Part shown: in pieces, positions 1-8,084 of the stretch
Layout of the letters: every line of letters begins with the position of its first letter
How positions within the stretch are numbered: position 1 is the stretch's first letter
Source: Gammaproteobacteria bacterium
Lineage (GTDB): Bacteria; Pseudomonadota; Gammaproteobacteria; UBA9339
Length of the DNA: 33,439 nt
Direction: 5' to 3'
Assembly (NCBI GenBank): GCA_023480665.1
Contig: JAMCWR010000059.1
Coordinates: 1-33,439 of the forward strand
Notes under the pieces: generated by a model
What the model was told of the DNA's origin: nothing
Seen by the model: the letters and a program-made list of their open reading frames with translations, nothing else
Database searches by the model: none
Translations under genes and position numbers: made by a program

Positions 1-392
1 TTGCTCCAATGTTTATATTTTATGGAGAAGTTTTTAGTTTTGAGCGGCAGTTATCTTACCTGCTCTTACAATACAATTATATACCGTGATTATTAAAACA
101 ATCTTAAGGTTATGTCTTGAATTGCAATAAAATTTATTTTCTTAGCGCGCAGGGTAACAAAACATGTTTTCTCCCAAAACTATCAGATAATGTTCCCAAT
201 AAACCGAGGCGTGACAATTCGCAGCTAAAACCGGTAACGCTGGAGTCACTAGATCAATGTTAATTCCGAGTAAAATGGGATAGCGAAAAATAATAACTGT
301 AGCGACGAAGTTGGTGTCTCAGATCGTCACGACCCCGCATACACTTGGTTGCGAGACTTGATTATTCAATTAGCTAAAAAATATTAATGGCA
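1..392. other. Left-edge region without a recognisable gene
   Basis: No convincing gene is visible. On the minus strand a frame stays open from 318 to the stop at 142-144 (58 sense codons) but has no ATG near its beginning, no Shine-Dalgarno site and no motif I recognise. It could be a decayed gene fragment. A plus-strand frame open from base 1 to the stop at 94-96 may be the tail of a gene outside the window, but I cannot identify it. The region lies downstream of the phosphoesterase gene. Confidence 0.4.
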
Positions 393-1826
393 TTATTCAC
401 TTTTATCTTGAGTAACAGTATTAACCACAGCCACCCCGATTCCCGCGGCTGCAACTGCACCTAAAACCCCATAAATTCCAAATGAATTACCACCGCCACC
501 ACTCTGGACAGTATTGTTATTGGGAACATTTGGCAAGGTGACAAAAATATCCTGGGGTGCAGATACTGTGCCATTGAAATTATGATTACCTGCAGTGTAA
601 TAGGTGTATAGTTTAGCAGCAGTAACATACCCTAAACAATCAAAAATACTCTGTACGCTTTGACCGCTCGCACAGTAATAACTATCAAAATCATAAAGCT
701 TGTCGAGGTGAAAAGAAAAAGCGTTGGTTGAATTATTTTGAAAAGAAAAGGTTTCATAATTCGAAATCGCCCACTTATTTGTACTGCTGTTTTTGCTTAA
801 AGAAAAAGATTTAAGCGACGGCGCGTTACCATGCGATGTAGAAAGTCCTGCAGTAAAAATCAATGCGCCAATATTATTATGCGCGGTATCCTGTAAAACT
901 TTTAACTCTTCTAAATGCGTATGCCCTGACAATACCCCAATAATATTATTTCTATAGCGACTTAAATATGTATAAAATTGATCTTGATCATTGCTGCGCC
1001 AAAAAGTTGAATTATCAAAAATATTATTCCCAAAAGGAATATGCGAAGCGATTAACACAGAATCATTCAGAAAATCTGCGATCTTTAGCTGATTACCCAA
1101 CCACACCAGTTGTTTATCAGCTAAGCTTTGAGGTGTTGTGTTATGTCTGCTATCTGAAAACATAACACTGTTTAAAGAAATTAACTGCAAATTTGGTGCA
1201 AGATAAGCTGTGAAATAGCCATTTTCTTTATCTTCATTTATTAGACAAGGATAGGACATATTGGTAATTTGACACCATCTGCCCGTTGATAAAAATCCAT
1301 CGCGCCAACCATTTCCAGGTACCATTGCAATTTCATAAGAGCTATGTTTGCCTTTAATCCCAGGTGCATAATAGAACAAGCCATAATCTTTTTCTAAAGA
1401 ATCATTATTGCCAAAAGCTAAAAGAATTGGCGTATTCGGAAATGCATTATAGACTCCCTTTAATACTATCTCTTCATTATTATATGTAGCATCAGGATGA
1501 GTAATGGGTCGTGCATAACCGGCAATATCCCCTGTAATCAAAATAAACATAGGCTGTGGAATCAACCCATGCTGAATTTTATCTTGAATTTGCGAAAGCA
1601 TTACATTGAAAGTATTTACATCTAAACCACTACCCCAATTAACTCCTTTTGGCTCAATTTCCATAGGATGTGTTTGCGTAGTATCAAGATGAATATCCGA
1701 AAAAACTAGGAAGTTTACAGAATCATTTGCGGCTGAAGAATTTGCTATGGCAGCGTTAGAACCTACGGCAGCCAAAAAAACCGAAACAAAAGAAATGCGT
1801 AACAAGGTTTTCCAAAATGCTTGCAT
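393..1826 (-). CDS. Exported calcineurin-like phosphoesterase, acid-sphingomyelinase-like
   Basis: This is probably a secreted or surface-anchored metal-dependent phosphodiesterase. Numbered from the upstream ATG at 1871, the metallophosphoesterase motifs are all present: SDIHLD (Asp59, His61), TGD (Asp115), GNND (154-157), SHIPFG (His277) and GHTHLEEL (His317, His319). GHTHLEEL and the spacing resemble the acid sphingomyelinase/SMPDL3 group, but the substrate is inferred. I choose the ATG at 1826 (477 aa) because AGGGAG lies 7 nt upstream and the protein then begins with a clean signal peptide (MQAFWKTLLRISF, a hydrophobic core, cleavage near SNAAIA). The upstream ATG at 1871 would add 15 residues behind a weaker site. 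The C-terminus has a Gly-rich linker and a hydrophobic helix (about residues 465-487), then a short charged tail, suggesting membrane anchoring. It is divergent from the Nramp-like gene. Confidence 0.8.
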   Translation of the reverse strand: MQAFWKTLLRISFVSVFLAAVGSNAAIANSSAANDSVNFLVFSDIHLDTTQTHPMEIEPKGVNWGSGLDVNTFNVMLSQIQDKIQHGLIPQPMFILITGDIAGYARPITHPDATYNNEEIVLKGVYNAFPNTPILLAFGNNDSLEKDYGLFYYAPGIKGKHSSYEIAMVPGNGWRDGFLSTGRWCQITNMSYPCLINEDKENGYFTAYLAPNLQLISLNSVMFSDSRHNTTPQSLADKQLVWLGNQLKIADFLNDSVLIASHIPFGNNIFDNSTFWRSNDQDQFYTYLSRYRNNIIGVLSGHTHLEELKVLQDTAHNNIGALIFTAGLSTSHGNAPSLKSFSLSKNSSTNKWAISNYETFSFQNNSTNAFSFHLDKLYDFDSYYCASGQSVQSIFDCLGYVTAAKLYTYYTAGNHNFNGTVSAPQDIFVTLPNVPNNNTVQSGGGGNSFGIYGVLGAVAAAGIGVAVVNTVTQDKSE

Positions 1827-1871
1827 AAAACTTCTCCCTAATGCTTTTAAATATATTAAGCCTATTTTCAT

Positions 1872-2137
1872 AAAGCTCTAATGAAAATTTGATTATTTTT
1901 GTGTTGATTCTATAACACATTGATTAATAACGAAAAAACATGCATCATTTGTAACTCCTTGATTTTAAAAGCAAATTTTTTTACATGTTTTTATGCGTAT
2001 CATTTTGATTAATAACGAATTTATTTATTTAGCTAAATTACAGATTTTGATTATTTTCCAAAATATTATTCAGATAAGTTTGTAAACCTGGGACATTTCC
2101 GTTAGCATGAAGGTTAATATCATAAAACAAAACAAGC
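1872..2137. promoter_or_regulatory. Divergent promoter region with a 15-bp direct repeat
   Basis: This AT-rich region separates the phosphoesterase (-) and the Nramp-like gene (+). The 15-mer TTGATTAATAACGAA occurs twice in the same orientation, at 1920-1934 and 2005-2019, exactly 85 bp apart (about eight helical turns). Two identical sites on one face of the helix in a shared promoter look like regulator binding sites. The regulator is unknown, and I could not assign a clear -35/-10 pair. Confidence 0.4.
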
Positions 2138-3388
2138 ATGGGTATCGTTAACGCAGTTTGCAGTAGGGGTTATAAAAGACTTTGCCTATTTTTGATGGCT
2201 GCCGGTCCTGGCATCATTGTGATGCTTGCCGACACCGACGTTGGCAGCTTAATCACCGCGGCACAAAGCGGCGCTGTTTGGGGGTACAAATTATTATCGC
2301 TACAAATAATCCTAATTCCAATTTTATACATCACCCAAGAATTAACTCTACGCCTAGGCATTACCACAGGGGCTGGCCATGGCGAATTAATTAAAAAACA
2401 TTTTGGGAGATTTTGGGCTTGGTTCTCGGTAATTACATTGGTGATTTGCTGCGTCGGGGCTCTAATTTCAGAGCTCACCGGTATCGCCGGCATTGGCTTG
2501 ATGTTTGGTGTTAGCGCTCCAATCAGCATGATTCTAACAGTAGCTTTTTTGGTCTGGCTAGTATTAACTAAAAGCTATAATTCTGTGGAACGAGTTGCCC
2601 TAGCAATTGGAATTTTTGAATTAGTATATTTATTCGTTGCCTGGAAAGCGCACCCTTCTCTCTCAGATATATTTGCCGGCCTAAAATCAGCGCCGTTACA
2701 TAACGCGAATTTTCTTTATTTGGCATCAGCAAACATTGGCGCGGTCATTATGCCATGGATGATTTTTTACCAACAATCTGCGGTGATCGATAAAAATCTT
2801 ACGCGCGAACATTTAAACTTAGCACGTTTTGACACCTTTGTTGGCGCAATTGTTACTCAAGTTATTATGTGCGCGGTGATTATCGCTACCGCAGCTACTA
2901 TTGGCAAAACAAATCCGGGAGCGCCACTCCATACCATCCAAGAAATTAGCAACGCAATTACCCCATTTTTAGGGCCAAACTTTGGTAAAATTTTATTCGC
3001 ACTCGGTATGCTCGGCGCAGCACTTGTCGCCACAATTGTGGTGCTACTCACTGCCGCTTGGAGTATTGGTGAAATTACAGGCTACAAACATTCGCTACAA
3101 GACGAACCAAAAGAAGCGCCATGGTTTTATGGGATTTTTATAACTATATTAATTGCTGGCGGAGTCTTTGTTTCAATAGAGACACATCATGTAAATCTAA
3201 ATATTGCAATTGAGGTTATGAACTCACTACTCCTGCCAATAGTGTTAGGTTTCCTCTATATTTTAGCGCTAAAAACCCTTCCTGAAGAATTTCGCCTCAA
3301 AGGTTTTTATGCGGTATTAGTTGGAGCAGTGCTGTTTGCTACTAGCATATTTGGATTAGTTAGCGGTATTATTGGGATTTTTTCCTGA
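2138..3388 (+). CDS. Nramp-family-like divalent metal transporter with altered site motifs
   Basis: A 416-residue polytopic membrane protein of the Nramp (MntH-like) family, expected to import a divalent cation across the inner membrane with protons. The TM1 region reads GPGIIVMLADTDVGS where canonical Nramps have a DPGN motif: the Asp and Gly are kept, Pro is Val and Asn is Ser. In TM6 the canonical MPH motif is MPW: the metal-contacting Met is kept, the proton-linked His is Trp. Around eleven hydrophobic segments are visible. These changes mean Mn/Fe specificity should not be assumed. The start at 2138 has only a weak ribosome site. The 3' end overlaps the convergent tilS gene by 33 bp. Confidence 0.8.
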   Translation: MGIVNAVCSRGYKRLCLFLMAAGPGIIVMLADTDVGSLITAAQSGAVWGYKLLSLQIILIPILYITQELTLRLGITTGAGHGELIKKHFGRFWAWFSVITLVICCVGALISELTGIAGIGLMFGVSAPISMILTVAFLVWLVLTKSYNSVERVALAIGIFELVYLFVAWKAHPSLSDIFAGLKSAPLHNANFLYLASANIGAVIMPWMIFYQQSAVIDKNLTREHLNLARFDTFVGAIVTQVIMCAVIIATAATIGKTNPGAPLHTIQEISNAITPFLGPNFGKILFALGMLGAALVATIVVLLTAAWSIGEITGYKHSLQDEPKEAPWFYGIFITILIAGGVFVSIETHHVNLNIAIEVMNSLLLPIVLGFLYILALKTLPEEFRLKGFYAVLVGAVLFATSIFGLVSGIIGIFS

Positions 3389-4723
3389 AGCTTCAAGCTC
3401 AATAAGAATTTCATCTGGCCAATTTTGGCAATAGCCATAACCAACAATTACTGCAATTTCTTCCCCAAAAAATACGAGCGGAATGCGATCGCGCTGCCAA
3501 GTAGGAATTTTCCAATCTTGAAATAATTTTTTTAATTGTTTAGTGCCGGTGCGTTTTTTTAAACGACAATTTGCGCCAAAATTTCGAAAGCGCACGCTAA
3601 TTTTTTCCAAATCTATTTTTGCGGTAGTTGCAGCCGAAATATTTTTCGCAATTAGTGTGCCTAAATTTGCCGGTAATTTAAGTGGTTTAGTTAAATCCCA
3701 GGGTAAAATTAAATTTTCTAGGATTTTTGGCAACGGCTCCATTGCATACAATTCACCCTGATAGCGCCTAATTTCAACACCATCCCAATGAACCAATGGA
3801 TTTGCATCAAGCCTTGCATGCAATACATCTTTTTGTAACTGCAACAACTTTGTTTTTGCTGGCAGAGCCAAGTGCAATTTTTTTAGCCAGTATCGAATAA
3901 GATTGCGCTGCCTTTCTGGGCTAAGCAACAGCAACTTTGAGATCACTAGCCTACTGCCGCTCGCTTTTGTTTCAAGATAATCAGCGGCAGCTAATTCATC
4001 TAATAATAACGTCATTTCAGCGGCATTGGTCGCGGCGCGATGTAAAGTCTGTAAAATTCCTGGCCAACGCATTTTTAGTTTTGGCATAATTTCTAAGCGC
4101 AAAAAATTCCGATCAAAATTTATGCTAGCATTGCTCTCATCTTCAATCCATTTAAGTTCGTTAGTTGTCGCATATTCAATTAATGCAGCGCGAGAAAAAT
4201 CAAGCAATGGGCGAATTAACAAAGACTTTCCGAATGTTGTTTTAACCGGCATTGCCGCTAATCCACGCACACCTGCGCCACGAAACAATTGTAATAACAA
4301 TGTTTCGGCCTGATCATCCTGCTGATGCGCAGTTAATAAACAAGAATTTTCTGGTAAAAATGCAGCAATCGCTTGATAGCGTAATTTCCGCGCCACCTCT
4401 TCTAAACTTTTACCAACAATATCAGTCTTTGTGACAAAAATATCTTTGATCAAACAAGGAATATTTAGCATTGCACAAATTTTTTGGCAGTGTTCTGCCC
4501 AACTTAATGAGTTTGCGCTTAAATTGTGATTAATATGAATAGCAGTTAATTGGAGATTTAAATGCGGATTTGCGTCGCGAATTTTTGCTAAGGCATGTAA
4601 TAAAACATGAGAATCTAATCCGCCACTAAATGCTACAAAAAAATTATTGCAGTCCGTCAAATCAAAAATAATGTCGGCAAGAATTTGCGGATCAAAGGTT
4701 TTTTTTAATGCTGGTTTTGCCAC
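3356..4723 (-). CDS. tilS: tRNA(Ile)-lysidine synthase TilS
   Basis: TilS converts the wobble cytidine of the CAU-anticodon tRNA(Ile) to lysidine with ATP and lysine, so that it reads AUA and is charged with isoleucine. The N-terminal PP-loop motif SGGLDSH is present near residues 34-40, followed by the N-type ATP pyrophosphatase core, including LTAHQQDDQAET, and the TilS-type C-terminal region. The length of 455 aa fits proteobacterial TilS. It starts with GTG, 17 nt after the accA stop, so the two are probably co-transcribed, a common gammaproteobacterial pairing. Its 3' end overlaps the convergent transporter gene. Confidence 0.95.
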   Translation of the reverse strand: MAKPALKKTFDPQILADIIFDLTDCNNFFVAFSGGLDSHVLLHALAKIRDANPHLNLQLTAIHINHNLSANSLSWAEHCQKICAMLNIPCLIKDIFVTKTDIVGKSLEEVARKLRYQAIAAFLPENSCLLTAHQQDDQAETLLLQLFRGAGVRGLAAMPVKTTFGKSLLIRPLLDFSRAALIEYATTNELKWIEDESNASINFDRNFLRLEIMPKLKMRWPGILQTLHRAATNAAEMTLLLDELAAADYLETKASGSRLVISKLLLLSPERQRNLIRYWLKKLHLALPAKTKLLQLQKDVLHARLDANPLVHWDGVEIRRYQGELYAMEPLPKILENLILPWDLTKPLKLPANLGTLIAKNISAATTAKIDLEKISVRFRNFGANCRLKKRTGTKQLKKLFQDWKIPTWQRDRIPLVFFGEEIAVIVGYGYCQNWPDEILIELEASGKNPNNTAN

Positions 4724-4740
4724 GTAGATGCACTACCAAA

Positions 4741-5697
4741 TTAATTAGTTACTTTGCCAAAATCCATTAATTTTTGGTAGCGCGCTTCGACTAATTCTTC
4801 GAGCGATAACTTATTTAATTGACGCAAATTATCCACAAGACCTTTTTGCAACCTGCGTGCAATTAAATCATAATCACGATGCGCTCCACCAAGTGGTTCA
4901 GGAATTACCTGATCGATTAATTTTAATTTATACAATTTATCTGCAGTTAACTGCAGATTTTCTGCAGCTTCAGATACTTTTTCTTGACTGCGCCAAAGAA
5001 TCGATGCGCAACCTTCTGGCGAGATAGTAGAATAAATACTATATTGCAGCATTAAAATACGATCGCCTACACCAATCGCCAAAGCGCCGCCAGAACCACC
5101 CTCACCAATTACCGTACAAATAATTGGTGTGCGCAATTTTGACATCGCAAATAAATTTGTTGCAATCGCTTCACTTTGGTTGCGTTCTTCAGCGCCAACC
5201 CCAGGGTAAGCGCCTTGCGTATCAATAAATGTAAATATTGGTAGTTGGAAGCGTTCAGCTAATTGCATTAAGCGCAGTGCTTTTCGATACTCTTCGGGAT
5301 TTGGCATGCCGAAATTGCGCTCAATATTTTCCTTGGTAGTCTTGCCTTTTTGGTGCCCAATAACCATAACTGGTTTACCTTCTAAGCGCGCAGTTCCACC
5401 AACAATCGCAGTACCTTTTGCATAATGCCGATCGCCATACAATTCATCAAAATCAGTGAAAATTCGCGCAACATAATCTAATGTGTGAGGCCGCTGCACA
5501 TGCCTTGCCAGCTTCACAATTTGCAAAGCTGTTAATGCTGAAAATATCGAATGAGTTAACTCTTTGCTTTTAGCCTCAAGACGCGCAATTTCTTCGCTGA
5601 TGTTTACATTTGCATCATTTGTTACATAACGCAATTCTTGAATTTTTGCTTCAAGTTCAGCAATCGGTTGTTCAAAATCAAGAAAATTAAGATCCAT
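4741..5697 (-). CDS. accA: Acetyl-CoA carboxylase carboxyltransferase subunit alpha
   Basis: AccA pairs with AccD to form the carboxyltransferase that moves carboxyl from biotin-BCCP to acetyl-CoA, giving malonyl-CoA for fatty acid synthesis. The 318-aa length matches the family (319 in E. coli). Diagnostic segments include [14 protein letters not shown] at the N-terminus, [14 protein letters not shown], the [23 protein letters not shown] block and the glycine-rich [14 protein letters not shown] loop. The ATG at 5697 has a strong GAGAGGGG ribosome site. tilS follows 17 nt downstream. Confidence 0.97.
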   Translation of the reverse strand: MDLNFLDFEQPIAELEAKIQELRYVTNDANVNISEEIARLEAKSKELTHSIFSALTALQIVKLARHVQRPHTLDYVARIFTDFDELYGDRHYAKGTAIVGGTARLEGKPVMVIGHQKGKTTKENIERNFGMPNPEEYRKALRLMQLAERFQLPIFTFIDTQGAYPGVGAEERNQSEAIATNLFAMSKLRTPIICTVIGEGGSGGALAIGVGDRILMLQYSIYSTISPEGCASILWRSQEKVSEAAENLQLTADKLYKLKLIDQVIPEPLGGAHRDYDLIARRLQKGLVDNLRQLNKLSLEELVEARYQKLMDFGKVTN

Positions 5698-5797
5698 TTT
5701 CCCCTCTCATTCAATAAGCTTAAATTTAAATTGTACACCAAAACCATAGTAATTTTCACTATTAAATTATAAACGCGGGTGCTTGCTATTGAAATAA

Positions 5798-5836
5798 GTA
5801 ACACATAATGTTACACTGCAATCATATAAATATAAT
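5798..5836 (+). promoter_or_regulatory. higBA operator and promoter
   Basis: A perfect inverted repeat, GTAACA-N5-TGTTAC, spans 5798-5814. Its right arm (5809-5814) also sits where a -35 box would be, 16 nt before a consensus TATAAT at 5831-5836. An operator overlapping the promoter is the usual arrangement for autoregulated toxin-antitoxin operons, where HigA or the HigBA complex represses. The assignment of HigA to this site is inference. Confidence 0.6.
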
Positions 5837-5851
5837 AAATCAAGGAAACTT

Positions 5852-6133
5852 GTGATTCAATCCTTTAAAGACAAAGATCTTGAGCTATGCTGGGAAAATG
5901 GAAAATCTCGAAAAATTCGCCAAGATTTAATTAGGCGGGTCTTAATGAGGCTTGATTCAATGGATGCCGCCACTTGTATCGAAGACTTGCAAAATCCTCC
6001 GAGTAATAACTTACATAAATTACATGGGGATTATCTGGGGTATTGGTCAATTGCTGTTAATGGCCCGTGGCGACTAATTTTCAGATTAGAAGAAAATAAT
6101 ATTTACGATGTTTTCTTAATTCAATATCATTAA
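5852..6133 (+). CDS. higB: HigB-type toxin (RelE superfamily)
   Basis: A 93-aa protein of the HigB/plasmid-maintenance killer family, expected to be a ribosome-dependent mRNA interferase. Recognisable features are the N-terminal IQSFKDKDLELCWENGKSRKI segment, the central LHKLHGDYLGYWSI block and the C-terminal WRLIFR followed by YDVFLIQYH, which matches HigB proteins ending in a conserved DY/QYH. It begins with GTG, preceded by AAGGAA at 5842-5847. The antitoxin gene follows 27 nt downstream, giving the toxin-first order typical of higBA. Nothing suggests inactivation. Confidence 0.88.
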   Translation: MIQSFKDKDLELCWENGKSRKIRQDLIRRVLMRLDSMDAATCIEDLQNPPSNNLHKLHGDYLGYWSIAVNGPWRLIFRLEENNIYDVFLIQYH

Positions 6134-6160
6134 ATTTTTATTAACGGGATATTTTTTATT

Positions 6161-6484
6161 ATGACTATGAAATTAACAAAACGAAAACCATTTACACCTG
6201 GTGAAATTTTACAGGAAGAATTTATTTTGCCATATAATTTGACGCAAAAAAAGCTCGCTGAATTGACGGGTATTACACGAAGACGTGTAAACGAAATAGT
6301 CCGTGGTAAACGCGCAATTTCACCAGACACAGCTTTGCGATTAGGTAAGTTATTCAACATGACTCCAGAATATTGGCTTAATTTGCAAAATAAAACAAAT
6401 CTATGGAATGCTTTACATCATCATCAAGAAAAAGAGATATTATCTAGCATTAAGCCTTTGCGGCTGTGTTTACAATCTACCTAA
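6161..6484 (+). CDS. higA: HigA-type antitoxin (XRE helix-turn-helix)
   Basis: A 107-aa antitoxin and autorepressor. It has the HigA hallmark start KPFTPGEILQEEFI, a helix-turn-helix (LTQKKLAELTGITRRRVNEIV then GKRAISPDTALRLGKLF) and the family motif PEYWLNLQ. It should bind and neutralise the upstream toxin and bind the inverted repeat at 5798-5814. Its stop is only 9 bp from the convergent stop of lapB. Confidence 0.9.
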   Translation: MTMKLTKRKPFTPGEILQEEFILPYNLTQKKLAELTGITRRRVNEIVRGKRAISPDTALRLGKLFNMTPEYWLNLQNKTNLWNALHHHQEKEILSSIKPLRLCLQST

Positions 6485-6493
6485 AAGTAAATT

Positions 6494-7660
6494 TCAATCA
6501 CCTTCTAAACCATGGATTGGTTTAATCGAGCCCCAACGTTTACAGCTTGGGCAAAACCAATACAATTGCTTTCCAGAAAAACCACAATGCAGGCAACGAT
6601 ACAGTGGTTTATGCTCAAGCAATTTGCCAATAAATTGTTGCAGCAGAAATAATTTAGATTGGGTTTCGGCATCAACATTGTTTAAATAAAGCGTAATTAA
6701 TCGCTCCAAACCTCGCATGGATAAACAACGATGAATATGTTTAGCAATAAATTCGATTGCCGCAAAATCGCCATTTTGTTTTTGCACATTATCAGCTAGC
6801 GCTAACACCAATGAAATACGTGGGGTTGCGGCAAAACAATTTTCAAGATAGTCGATAAACTCTTTTTCTTGATCCAAACGCAAATAGCAATCGGCTAATG
6901 GCGAAATCGTTTCTGAAATATAGTCGGAGTCTTGTTCGCACACTTGCTTGTAATAGCGAATTGCCCGCTTAATATCACCAGTTTCAAAAGCAGTTTTCCC
7001 AGCCAATAAACTCGCACGCACGCATTTTTTATCATAGGCAAAAGCCTTTTTTAAATATGCTTCCGTCTCAGTAATGTTATTTTGTGCTCGAGCCTGTTCG
7101 GCCAACTCACAATAGTAATAAGCAAGCTGCGTAGTTGCGCCGGAGAATTTTTCTTCTAACTTACTTGCAACAGTTATCGCCTGCTGCCAATCTTTTTGTA
7201 ATTGATAAATGTGCAAAAGATGAGAATAACTTGAGTTCACCTCTTCATTCATTTCAATCAATTCGAGTAAAATTCGCTCTGCGCGATCTAACACTCCTGC
7301 GCGCAAATAATCTTGTGCTAATTCAGATAATGCTTGAACACGCTGTTTTTTTTCTAACTGCGGCCGCGCAATTAAATTTTGATGCACACGAATTGCTCGA
7401 TCAACTTCACCGCGTTTGCGAAATAAACTGCCAAGCGCTAAATGTGTTTCTACGGTATCGCTATTTACTTCGAGCATTTTAATAAAGATGTCAACAGCCT
7501 TGTCCGGTTGTTCGTTGATTAAATAATTTAAACCGACAAAATAATCGTGAGGAATTAAATCAAGACCGCGCTCACTTGTGGATTTTTTCTGTTGGTAATA
7601 CCCAGCAATCCATCCAGAAACGGCAGCGACAGGAAGTAGCAATAGTAATAGTGATAGCAT
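6494..7660 (-). CDS. lapB: Lipopolysaccharide assembly protein LapB (YciM)
   Basis: LapB is an inner-membrane TPR protein that controls LPS amount by promoting FtsH degradation of LpxC. The 388-aa length matches E. coli (389). An N-terminal hydrophobic helix (MLSLLLLLLPVAAVSGWIAG) anchors it, facing the cytoplasm. Tandem TPR helices fill residues about 40-340. A rubredoxin-like zinc site follows at the C-terminus, with CLHCG and CPSC pairs. It lies 60 nt downstream of lapA, the conserved order. The usual pyrF neighbour is absent; the convergent higBA pair ends 9 bp away. Confidence 0.95.
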   Translation of the reverse strand: MLSLLLLLLPVAAVSGWIAGYYQQKKSTSERGLDLIPHDYFVGLNYLINEQPDKAVDIFIKMLEVNSDTVETHLALGSLFRKRGEVDRAIRVHQNLIARPQLEKKQRVQALSELAQDYLRAGVLDRAERILLELIEMNEEVNSSYSHLLHIYQLQKDWQQAITVASKLEEKFSGATTQLAYYYCELAEQARAQNNITETEAYLKKAFAYDKKCVRASLLAGKTAFETGDIKRAIRYYKQVCEQDSDYISETISPLADCYLRLDQEKEFIDYLENCFAATPRISLVLALADNVQKQNGDFAAIEFIAKHIHRCLSMRGLERLITLYLNNVDAETQSKLFLLQQFIGKLLEHKPLYRCLHCGFSGKQLYWFCPSCKRWGSIKPIHGLEGD

Positions 7661-7720
7661 AAACCTAGTTAAAAATTAAGCTGTAAAACAATTGCACCTC
7701 TAATTTAACAAAAAATAGAG

Positions 7721-8008
7721 TTAATTGTTTTTCAGTGGCATGGTGCGTAAATTCTCTACTTCTTTTTCGATATTTTTAAGTCGAGATTTTAAGCGACGGT
7801 TTTCTGTCTTAAGCTTGACCCAAGAAAATAGTGCCACAATAAAACCAATAATAACTCCGCCTGCAAATGCATAAACTAAAAGCAGAGAAATTGGCCAAGA
7901 TTTAGCTCCAAAATAATAATTAAAAGTAACAAAATTGGAGTTTAACGAGGCAAAACTGAGACCGATTAATACAACGACCAGCAACAAAAAATATGAGATA
8001 ATTCGCAT
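7721..8008 (-). CDS. lapA: Lipopolysaccharide assembly protein LapA (DUF1049)
   Basis: A 95-aa inner-membrane protein with two transmembrane helices (about residues 4-22 and 40-64) and a charged C-terminal coiled-coil-like tail (residues 65-90), the LapA/YciS layout. It works with LapB in LPS assembly control. The ATG at 8008 has a GAGGAGCG ribosome site. In most gammaproteobacteria ihfB lies between rpsA and lapA. Here there is only a 76-bp gap containing a GC-rich hairpin. Confidence 0.9.
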   Translation of the reverse strand: MRIISYFLLLVVVLIGLSFASLNSNFVTFNYYFGAKSWPISLLLVYAFAGGVIIGFIVALFSWVKLKTENRRLKSRLKNIEKEVENLRTMPLKNN

Positions 8009-8031
8009 CTATTCGCTCCTCAAATAGAAAT

Positions 8032-8054
8032 GGCGGAGCAAAATATGCCCCGCC
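8032..8054 (-). terminator. GC-rich hairpin between rpsA and lapA
   Basis: In the minus-strand transcript GGCGGGGCA (8054-8046) pairs with TGCTCCGCC (8040-8032). This is nine pairs including one G-U, with a 5-nt loop. The downstream side is AUUUCUAUUUG rather than a clean U-run, so it may be a weak terminator, an attenuator or a processing/stability hairpin at the 3' end of the rpsA message. It is the only strongly GC-rich stretch nearby. Confidence 0.5.
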
Positions 8055-8084
8055 GTTATTTATTGTCTATCGCAAAGAAAAAAA

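Noticed and set aside
142-318. Minus-strand open frame of 58 codons downstream of the phosphoesterase
   Set aside because: No start codon near its beginning, no ribosome site and no recognisable motif; noted only as a possible decayed fragment.
300-360. Similarity between 311-325 and the minus strand of the sRNA (TTGG-TGTCTCAGATC)
   Set aside because: The shared stretch is about 15 nt, the left copy lacks GGA motifs and the closing stem, and chance or a short degenerate repeat is enough to explain it.
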